From positions 1 to 56,742 of the forward strand of contig CAKTYT010000011.1 in the NCBI GenBank assembly GCA_934633695.1: a DNA stretch of 56,742 nucleotides, in the 5' to 3' direction. Made by a program: the position numbers and the translations under genes. The notes under the pieces are model-generated. The model was not told where the DNA came from, did not search any database, and worked only from the letters and a program-made list of their open reading frames with translations. The stretch comes from an uncultured Clostridia bacterium (lineage in GTDB: Bacteria; Bacillota; Clostridia; Christensenellales; CAG-138). Shown here in pieces: positions 50,907-56,742 of this stretch; position 1 is the stretch's first letter; each line of letters begins with the position of its first letter.

Positions 50907-53045
50907 TCACAGCAGCTCCCCATTACTTCCGGGTATGGAAACAATACCGTTTAAAACGGAAACTTCAAGACTGAGCTGTTTTTTATCGCCGTTTTTAAAA
51001 CGGACCGTTGCCGTGTCGCCGAGGACGCTTGTTATCATACCGAGACCGAACCTCTTGTGTTCCACCACCGTTCCGGGAATATACACGCTCAAGTCCGCAG
51101 TCTTGTCTCTTGCAGGCGGAGTTTTCCTGCTGACCGTCTGCCATGAATTAGTCAGCACCTTCGGATTTATAACGGATTCAACCTCCGTCAGGAATGCGGA
51201 AGCGTGCCCGCCGGGGCGAAGATCGTAGATATAAAGTTCATCCCTCGCCCTTGTCATTGCAACATAAAACAACCGCCTTTCCTCCTCAAACGGATCTCCC
51301 GCACCCGAATCTTCGCCTATCGAAAACCTTTCCCTTGCACTGCGTACTTCCTTGGGCAGAATCCCGTTTGTGGCATCAATAATATGCACGACATCGTACT
51401 CAAGGCCCTTTGCGGAGTGAATGGTCGAAAGTTTTACCCCGTCAGTGAAATTTGAACCATTGCTCAGCACTTTTTTTAGTTCATCGATGCGGTGAAGAAA
51501 GCTTTCTATGCCGCTGCATCCCTTTGCTATCGTACAGAAAATTTCCGGGTACGCCGAATACGGATAATTCGCCTCAAGATAATCAGCAAAGCACCCCTCC
51601 GTCAGGATTTTTTTCACCGCCTTTTCGGCAGGCTGATTCCTCACGAATGCAAGCAGATTTGCCAGTCTGCTGATTTTTTCTTTCCTGACGGAATCGAAAT
51701 TGCGAACGAGTAAAATTGCTTCGATCAGCCCAATTTGAAAACGCTTTGAATACTCCGCTGCCGATTCGGCCTCGTCCCTGCGGAGAAACAAATTCAGCTT
51801 TGAGTAGCAATCGGCAAACGCCTTAACGCACATCGGGTCAATCGAAAGCCTCAGCAGTCCGAAAAGCCCAACTGCAATGGTATTTTCAAGAGGGAGTGCA
51901 TCGATTCCGCGGCAAACAAATGGAACACCCTTTCTCAGCAGAATATCGATCATAGGAACTGCACTTAGGTTATCCCTGTACAGCACCGCAGCATTTCCGC
52001 CCTGCAAACGCACGGCAGAGGCAACCATATTGTATTGCTCACTCCTCGTACTCACACGAACAAGCTTTATCCTCCCTCCGTCGCCGCGAGTGCCGAGCAT
52101 GTTCTTCTGTATGCGTTCGGTATTATTGCGGATAAGTCCGTTTGCTGCTTTGATAATGCAATCTGCCGAACGGAAATTATGCTCCATTTTGATTTCAACT
52201 GCATTCTCATGATCCTGCTTAAAGCAAAGCAGTGCTTCCGGGTAAGCGGCACGAAAACCGTAAATGCTCTGGTCCTCATCTCCTACCATAAAGAGGTTAT
52301 CCCTCGGTGCAGAAAGTATTTTGATTATTTCATGCTGGACCTTCGATGTATCCTGTGCTTCATCGACGAGCAGATACGGAAACTTATTGCGATAATAGCC
52401 CAAGAGTCTTCCGTCCGTGCTGAGCAAATGCAGTGCATTGACGAGCTGGTCGTCAAAATCGATTCTTTTGCTTTCAATAAGCAGGTTGCAGTAGCACCTG
52501 TAAAGGTCGGCAATATCTGAAACGCCGTTGGCAGGATCACGCAGCATTTCATCGTCAATCAGCATATTTTTTATATAAGAAATACGTGAGGCGGTGTTTT
52601 TGACAGTAATTTCGTCGGGGAACCTGCGGTAGACTCTCTTATACGCTTCTCGTATGAATGCTGTTCTTTCCTGCTCCCCCTTGAGCAGCGGAAAGGTTTT
52701 ACCGCCGTGCAGCCACGCAAAATGGTTCATCACCCTGTATGCGACAGCATTGATCGTCCGGCAGCAGAGCTTCTCCGCCTGTTCTTTTCCGAAAATAGCG
52801 GCGTAACGCTGCACCATGTCGTGTGTTGCGGCATTGGTGTAAGTCATGGCGAGTATACTCGCCGGATCAATACCGCATTCGTTTATCATGTAACCGAGGC
52901 GTGAAACAAGGACTGTCGTCTTTCCGCTTCCCGGCACTGCAAGCAGCAGTACGCTTCCCTCAACGGAATGCACTGCCCTTTGCTGAGCAGGCGTGAGCTT
53001 AACTCCGGCACGCTCCATTGCTTCTTCAAAATCAACTCGTTTCAC
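50907..53045 (-). CDS. UvrD/PcrA-like superfamily 1 DNA helicase
   Basis: 712 residues from a GTG at 53045 with GGAGGG 7 bases upstream. Motif I AVPGSGKTT (36-44), motif II LLVDEAQDTS, motif III VGDEDQSIYGFR, motif V STIHSAKGLEYD and motif VI YVAMTRARDELYI show a 3'-5' helicase of the UvrD/Rep type. The C-terminal end carries a PcrA-like tail domain (VVEHKRFGLGMITSV...VRFKNGDKK), which contacts RNA polymerase in PcrA. Whether it is the housekeeping PcrA or a paralogue cannot be decided here. Confidence 0.93.
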   Translation of the reverse strand: MKRVDFEEAMERAGVKLTPAQQRAVHSVEGSVLLLAVPGSGKTTVLVSRLGYMINECGIDPASILAMTYTNAATHDMVQRYAAIFGKEQAEKLCCRTINAVAYRVMNHFAWLHGGKTFPLLKGEQERTAFIREAYKRVYRRFPDEITVKNTASRISYIKNMLIDDEMLRDPANGVSDIADLYRCYCNLLIESKRIDFDDQLVNALHLLSTDGRLLGYYRNKFPYLLVDEAQDTSKVQHEIIKILSAPRDNLFMVGDEDQSIYGFRAAYPEALLCFKQDHENAVEIKMEHNFRSADCIIKAANGLIRNNTERIQKNMLGTRGDGGRIKLVRVSTRSEQYNMVASAVRLQGGNAAVLYRDNLSAVPMIDILLRKGVPFVCRGIDALPLENTIAVGLFGLLRLSIDPMCVKAFADCYSKLNLFLRRDEAESAAEYSKRFQIGLIEAILLVRNFDSVRKEKISRLANLLAFVRNQPAEKAVKKILTEGCFADYLEANYPYSAYPEIFCTIAKGCSGIESFLHRIDELKKVLSNGSNFTDGVKLSTIHSAKGLEYDVVHIIDATNGILPKEVRSARERFSIGEDSGAGDPFEEERRLFYVAMTRARDELYIYDLRPGGHASAFLTEVESVINPKVLTNSWQTVSRKTPPARDKTADLSVYIPGTVVEHKRFGLGMITSVLGDTATVRFKNGDKKQLSLEVSVLNGIVSIPGSNGELL

Positions 53046-53074
53046 GTTAAATCCCTCCGTTTTCTCTCCGCTCT

Positions 53075-53103
53075 ATTATAACATTCTTCATATTTAAAGA
53101 CAA
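53075..53103 (-). promoter_or_regulatory. Sigma-A promoter of the helicase gene
   Basis: Minus strand: TTGTCT (53103-53098), 17-base spacer, TATAAT (53080-53075). Confidence 0.83.
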
Positions 53104-53136
53104 TTCCTTTCTTCATCGTGCTGTCCGTCAGATGTA

Positions 53137-53166
53137 TTGACTTGAGTATTGCTTTTGCGTTAAAAT
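53137..53166 (+). promoter_or_regulatory. Sigma-A promoter of the cleaved-adhesin/dockerin gene
   Basis: TTGACT (53137-53142), 18-base spacer, TAAAAT (53161-53166), about 33 bases before the ATG. Confidence 0.72.
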
Positions 53167-53199
53167 ACAATCGATTTCTTGTGAAAGGATGCTGCTATA

Positions 53200-53997
53200 A
53201 TGAAAAAATTTTTTTCTCTCACACTCACACTCGCATTCCTCCTCGCCTGCTTCTCCGTATTTGCGGAAAAGCCGCGTGGAAAAGAAGCGGAGAAGACGGA
53301 ACTCATATGGGATTTTGAGTCCGAAGACGAGTTCAACGCATGGACATGCTTGGACAGTGACGGAGACGGCCACAACTGGTACCGGGTACACGATGCCGAC
53401 GATGCTGAATGGTGGATGCATTATTACAGCGGTGCAGGTGCCGCCTGCTCAGCCTCATTCGTGAATGACCCGTCGGGTTGGGGCGGTACGACACTCACGC
53501 CGGACAACTGGCTCATAAGCCCCGAATTTATTGCCGGGAGTTACATAAGCTTTCAGATGATCGCAGGTGAACCCGACGACTATTACGGTGACGACCCAAT
53601 CGGCGTTTACATAATCTGCAACGGACAGACGAGCAGCCAGCTCGGGCTTTTTACCACCTCATGGCGGTATGAAGAGCATGTTATAGACCTTTCCGCCTAC
53701 ACGGGCAGAACGGTACAGCTTGCACTACGCCATTACGGCACGAACGGCGAAGGCTTCAATGTGCTTATTGATTATGTCAAGTCGGACGGTACACTCTCCT
53801 CTCCGCCCTCTGCCAACGGGGATGTTGACGGAGACGGAACGGTCAGCGTTATGGATGCACTGCTTGCAATGCGACATGCAATTGGTCTTTTACAGCTTAC
53901 ATCTGAACAGCTGCCCTCCGCCGATATGGATGAGGACGGCACTGTTTCCGTTACAGATGCGTTGACGATAATGCGGCTCGCTCTGTCGATCAACTGA
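53200..53997 (+). CDS. Secreted cleaved-adhesin-domain protein with dockerin
   Basis: 265 residues. Signal peptide 1-22 (cut after FAE or nearby). Residues ~35-200 match the cleaved-adhesin/MAM-like jelly roll: WDFESEDEFNAWTCLDSDGD, NWLISPEF, HVIDLSAYTGRTVQLALRH and VLIDYVK. This module is known from gingipain adhesins and binds haem, fibronectin or other host targets. Residues ~207-265 are a dockerin (DVDGDGTVSVMDALLAMR and DMDEDGTVSVTDALTIMRLA). The protein would be an adhesin subunit displayed through a cohesin. AAAGGA precedes the ATG. Confidence 0.9.
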   Translation: MKKFFSLTLTLAFLLACFSVFAEKPRGKEAEKTELIWDFESEDEFNAWTCLDSDGDGHNWYRVHDADDAEWWMHYYSGAGAACSASFVNDPSGWGGTTLTPDNWLISPEFIAGSYISFQMIAGEPDDYYGDDPIGVYIICNGQTSSQLGLFTTSWRYEEHVIDLSAYTGRTVQLALRHYGTNGEGFNVLIDYVKSDGTLSSPPSANGDVDGDGTVSVMDALLAMRHAIGLLQLTSEQLPSADMDEDGTVSVTDALTIMRLALSIN

Positions 53998-54127
53998 TGC
54001 ATAAATGAATACGTGAATATTATTTCGACGGAGCATAACAGTGTTGTGTTCCGTTCTGTTTGCCGAAAATACCATTGATTCTCTGAATTGCTGCTCCCTC
54101 TGCATCAATTATTTTTAAAGACAAGTC

Positions 54128-54156
54128 TTGACAGCCAGGGGGAATTATGGTATAGT
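54128..54156 (+). promoter_or_regulatory. Sigma-A promoter of the metzincin gene
   Basis: TTGACA (54128-54133), 17-base spacer, TATAGT (54151-54156); leader about 55 bases. Confidence 0.85.
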
Positions 54157-54218
54157 ATAACCGTGCTGGGTTTGAATCCTTTATTCAAATCAAATTTATG
54201 CACAGAAAGGAAGCATTT

Positions 54219-55667
54219 ATGACTAAACGTTTCGTTAAGTCAACCGTTGCACTTCTCATAGTGACGGTTTGCATGTTCACAAGCTCGTTCGGGATTATCC
54301 GTGCGGCAGCTCCCCAAGAGACAATTACCATTGGTCTCTTGTACGATGAGAGTTTCGCATACCACTACGGTATTGCAGGCTTTACCAACCATGCGGCAAT
54401 TGAAAGTTTTTTGTTGCAGTTGGGAAACTCCATTGTCATCCCGTTTAGAAAGACTTTAAACGTCAATCTTGAATTCAAGGTTTACAGGTACGACGATTTG
54501 TTTGGTCAGAGTTATGCTGAACAGTACGGTGAAGGTTGTCTGTGGGATTGGGAGATAAATTCAGTCACCAGTAGGTCAAGAAAAGTTTGGCAGTACTCTT
54601 TATGTAATGATTGTGATGAAAGTGTTGTTTCTAACCATCATTCAAGTGCTAACTATTATGTCGATACTATGCGCAGCAATTTTCCTTCATATGATGAGGA
54701 AGGGCTTGATGCAATAGCATTGTTTGTAGGTCACAGACTCTGCTATTCTGGTAATCCGTGCAATAGTTGCAATGGACTATCGTCCACGCCTGGAAATGTA
54801 TTCGTGATGGATGGGGTAAGGTCCCTTTTTTCAGGTAATATCACTACTCCAATACCCCGTGATATGTACAACTTACAACTTTTGAAGAGAACATTTTGGC
54901 ACGAACTTGGACATAATCTTGGACTACAACACGTTTATCAACCCTACTTGTATACACATACCCCCAATTCCCCCTGTTGCCAGGGAATAGGTTATGAGCA
55001 AGTCGTTTACCTCGAAAACAACTGGTGTGATGTGTGCAGAGGACGCCTTGACTACAGTCACCTAATCAATCACGGAAACACCGTTTCTGATAATACGGAA
55101 GTTTCGTATACTTCCTGTTCCTTTGATGATGACGCTGATTTCTTCGTCTTGAATTCCGTTTCTGATTATGAAAACTTCATTGCAGAAAGCAGTGCTGAAT
55201 CTTCGTATGAGAATATTGCGTCACATTCTGCAAGTGATGCCGAATTTGTCGATGCAGCTGTTTTCAATAATAATCAAACTTCTGTGACATTTGACTATTC
55301 ATCTCGTTTAGTACCGTTAGTCTATGATTATTCCGATACGATAACTAGAGCAATGTTCAGTTACCAGGTAACGGTCGAGTTTAAACCCACACCATCTTAT
55401 TTCGTCACCGATATGCAAGCTTTCGCTCAGTATCAAGCTTCACACATCGGTGCGACCCAAAGCATAGCCGTAAATGGTGCAATTGGTGGAACAGGCTATA
55501 TCGGGGAAGCATATGCTTCAGTAAAGATGGCTGACGGAACTTATCAGCGGACCCTCGTTGGACGTTCCGTTGTCTATGCTTCGACGAACGGTAATTCGTA
55601 TTACACGTACTATCCTGCAACAGTGTCCTTGCAGGAGATTCAAGCGATTCTCGCTGGCAACAGTTAA
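54219..55667 (+). CDS. Secreted metzincin-type zinc metalloprotease
   Basis: 482 residues from the ATG at 54219 (AAAGGA upstream), not 54198. Signal peptide to about residue 31. The metzincin zinc motif HELGHNLGLQH gives His228, His232 and His238 with catalytic Glu229. The N-terminal part (TITIGLLYDESFAYHYG) resembles reprolysin-like catalytic domains; CxxC-type pairs (CNDC, CNSC, CDVC) suggest disulfides. The C-terminal ~200 residues are unassigned beta-rich sequence; no dockerin. Base use is by eye more AT-rich than its neighbours (TAT, AAT, GAT codons), a hint of transfer. It is followed 45 bases later by the LRR-like/dockerin gene. Confidence 0.86.
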   Translation: MTKRFVKSTVALLIVTVCMFTSSFGIIRAAAPQETITIGLLYDESFAYHYGIAGFTNHAAIESFLLQLGNSIVIPFRKTLNVNLEFKVYRYDDLFGQSYAEQYGEGCLWDWEINSVTSRSRKVWQYSLCNDCDESVVSNHHSSANYYVDTMRSNFPSYDEEGLDAIALFVGHRLCYSGNPCNSCNGLSSTPGNVFVMDGVRSLFSGNITTPIPRDMYNLQLLKRTFWHELGHNLGLQHVYQPYLYTHTPNSPCCQGIGYEQVVYLENNWCDVCRGRLDYSHLINHGNTVSDNTEVSYTSCSFDDDADFFVLNSVSDYENFIAESSAESSYENIASHSASDAEFVDAAVFNNNQTSVTFDYSSRLVPLVYDYSDTITRAMFSYQVTVEFKPTPSYFVTDMQAFAQYQASHIGATQSIAVNGAIGGTGYIGEAYASVKMADGTYQRTLVGRSVVYASTNGNSYYTYYPATVSLQEIQAILAGNS

Positions 55668-55711
55668 TAATTTGGAGGTATTTCCCATGCGCGGTTCTGC
55701 TCTTTGCATCC

Positions 55712-56635
55712 ATGCCGGCATTCGGTATTCGGTACGATGACACCGAGTACAACGACACGGACTACGATGCACTTGCAGCTTTTTTTGCACAGACCGACCC
55801 GGACGGCGTTCCCAACGGCTATAAGGCCCTCTACCATTGGCACCCTTCATATCCTCCGACACGCGGCGACGGCGTGGAGTATGACGAGAGCGATATTGTG
55901 AGTTCCTTCGAGACGGAGCGGTTTGTCGTCTGGAATCGCACTCCGGTTGAGACCGATGACGGTGCAAGGTATTATGGCACTCTTTTAGTCTTTTCGATTT
56001 CCTCGTGCTACATCATTCCCGATGCAGTTTCCGCTCCCGATTATTACGGCACTTTAGACCTTTCGGGCACGAGTCTCTGTTCACTCGAAGACAACGGCGG
56101 ACCGAATCACCTTGAAGCAATCATCCTCGACAACTGCAGTCAGCTCACCTCGATTGACTACCACGGCTCCTCCGGTTGCATCCGTCTCTCTGCGTTGAAT
56201 TGCCCCGTTGACAGAATTCAGACAGCTTCGCTCTATGAGCTGAGTCTCAGCCTTGCAGATGCAGATGGCGACCTGTTTGTCGATACGATCGGTGACGGCG
56301 GCTTCAGCACTCGATATGATGCGATCACCAATTCGAAAGTCAGATTACTTTCTTATTCCGATTCCGGTATCTTCCAGGGTTGGTATAAGGACGGCGTTCG
56401 CGTCAGCACGGAAGAGGTATTTTTTTCCGAGATGAGCGGCAGCTACACTGCCGTTTTTGCAGGCGATGCCGACGATAACGGTATCCTTAACGTTATCGAT
56501 GCACTGACCGTCATGCGTACCGCACTTTCGCTCCGTGGATCCGAAACTCCCTCATTTGAGGACATCAACGGGGACGGCTCTATCGGAGTCAATGATGCTC
56601 TCATGCTGCTGAGACATGTTCTCGGGCTTAAGTAA
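55712..56635 (+). CDS. Secreted LRR-like/dockerin protein with a disrupted start
   Basis: 307 residues as read from ATG 55712, but this start has no ribosome site. The good site (GGAGG at 55674) serves an ATG at 55687 in another frame that stops at 55740. Upstream in the true frame the codons read AVLLFASMPAFG, the end of a signal peptide, so the front of the gene has lost bases. The mature part has LRR-like strands (LDLSGTSLCSLED, LEAIILDNCSQLTSIDYHG, RLSALNCP), an InlB-like FQGWYKDG...YTAVFAGD segment and a dockerin (DADDNGILNVIDALTVMR and DINGDGSIGVNDALMLLRH). It may be poorly expressed or affected by an assembly error. Confidence 0.75.
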   Translation: MPAFGIRYDDTEYNDTDYDALAAFFAQTDPDGVPNGYKALYHWHPSYPPTRGDGVEYDESDIVSSFETERFVVWNRTPVETDDGARYYGTLLVFSISSCYIIPDAVSAPDYYGTLDLSGTSLCSLEDNGGPNHLEAIILDNCSQLTSIDYHGSSGCIRLSALNCPVDRIQTASLYELSLSLADADGDLFVDTIGDGGFSTRYDAITNSKVRLLSYSDSGIFQGWYKDGVRVSTEEVFFSEMSGSYTAVFAGDADDNGILNVIDALTVMRTALSLRGSETPSFEDINGDGSIGVNDALMLLRHVLGLK

Positions 56636-56666
56636 GGCTGTCCATACATCCATTTCATTACAAAAG

Positions 56667-56712
56667 GCTGTTGCAAAATCAAGTCATATTTGCAGCAGCA
56701 CCTTTCTTTTTT
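56667..56712 (+). terminator. Intrinsic terminator after the LRR-like/dockerin gene
   Basis: 11-base stem (GCTGTTGCAAA with TTTGCAGCAGC, one G-U pair), 11-base loop, then a CCTTTCTTTTTT run. Confidence 0.85.
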
Positions 56713-56726
56713 AAGGAGGGCAATCC

Positions 56727-56742
56727 GTGGAGTGCCGAACAT
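56727..56742 (+). CDS. Possible start of another gene at the window edge
   Basis: AAGGAGGG at 56713-56720 lies 6 bases before GTG at 56727, which reads M-E-C-R-T before the edge. The strong ribosome site is the only evidence; the gene's identity cannot be told. Confidence 0.4.

Noticed and set aside
54165..54185. A GGGTTTGAATCC stretch as a tRNA T-arm
   Set aside because: No acceptor, D-arm or anticodon stem can be formed around it; it lies in the metzincin leader.

Overview
The window reads as chromosomal DNA of a low-to-mid GC, Gram-positive, anaerobic Clostridia-type bacterium, most likely an uncultured gut Oscillospirales/Christensenellales-like lineage. The reasons are strong AGGAGG-type ribosome sites, consensus sigma-A promoters, proline/threonine-linker lipoproteins, dockerin-bearing secreted proteins, an EFR1 flavodoxin-ferredoxin, AgrC/AgrA-like signalling, and histidine fermentation by the tetrahydrofolate route. 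No rRNA, tRNA, prophage, insertion sequence or CRISPR array was seen. The species cannot be named from this sequence.

Layout. 1-2,020: the start of a secreted repeat protein running off the left edge, and an ArsR-type regulator. 2,051-8,551: a complete hut operon (hutH-hutU-ftcD-hutI-fchA) on the minus strand with one strong promoter, converting histidine to glutamate and passing the formimino carbon to folate. 8,627-13,335: envelope genes, with a wall-anchored protein, then an extracytoplasmic redox cluster (TlpA lipoprotein, a 59-residue CXXC membrane protein, a polyferredoxin) and, just upstream on the same strand, a secreted thioredoxin carrying a dockerin. 13,523-17,466: DUF3795 and M3 peptidase, DUF805, and a Nudix-AlkD fusion. 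17,629-20,703: a tightly packed chain of DtxR-like regulator, acetyltransferase, transglutaminase-like lipoprotein and YlmH. 20,806-25,608: an unknown protein, a dockerin-bearing caspase-like (clan CD) peptidase, a lipoprotein, a gene remnant and a zinc-ribbon membrane protein. 25,742-30,951: TldE/TldD with a small zinc protein, then small membrane proteins and a lysophospholipase.

31,048-42,038: a lipoprotein, a MATE exporter, a structured non-coding RNA with its own promoter and terminator, a DIP1984-family protein, the tRNA wobble-modification pair tgt-mnmM, a heterodimeric ABC exporter, and a LytTR/GHKL two-component pair. 42,162-48,820: ftsH with an overlapping cyclophilin lipoprotein, diverging from a DUF815 ATPase-sua5-rpiB-upp operon. 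48,926-53,045: EFR1, GNAT, a SLOG-family protein and a UvrD-like helicase. 53,137-56,742: three secreted proteins (cleaved-adhesin/dockerin, metzincin protease, LRR-like/dockerin) and the probable first codons of another gene.

The main theme is the secreted and cell-surface layer. Four dockerin proteins carry thioredoxin, peptidase, adhesin-like and LRR-like domains rather than glycosidases, and no cohesin or scaffoldin is visible. The most interesting candidate system is the redox cluster at 9.9-13.3 kb, which looks like an electron route from the membrane to a secreted, dockerin-tethered thioredoxin. The second is the uncharacterised structured RNA at 34.1-34.3 kb. Several starts were moved inward or to TTG/GTG codons because the Shine-Dalgarno sequence demanded it.
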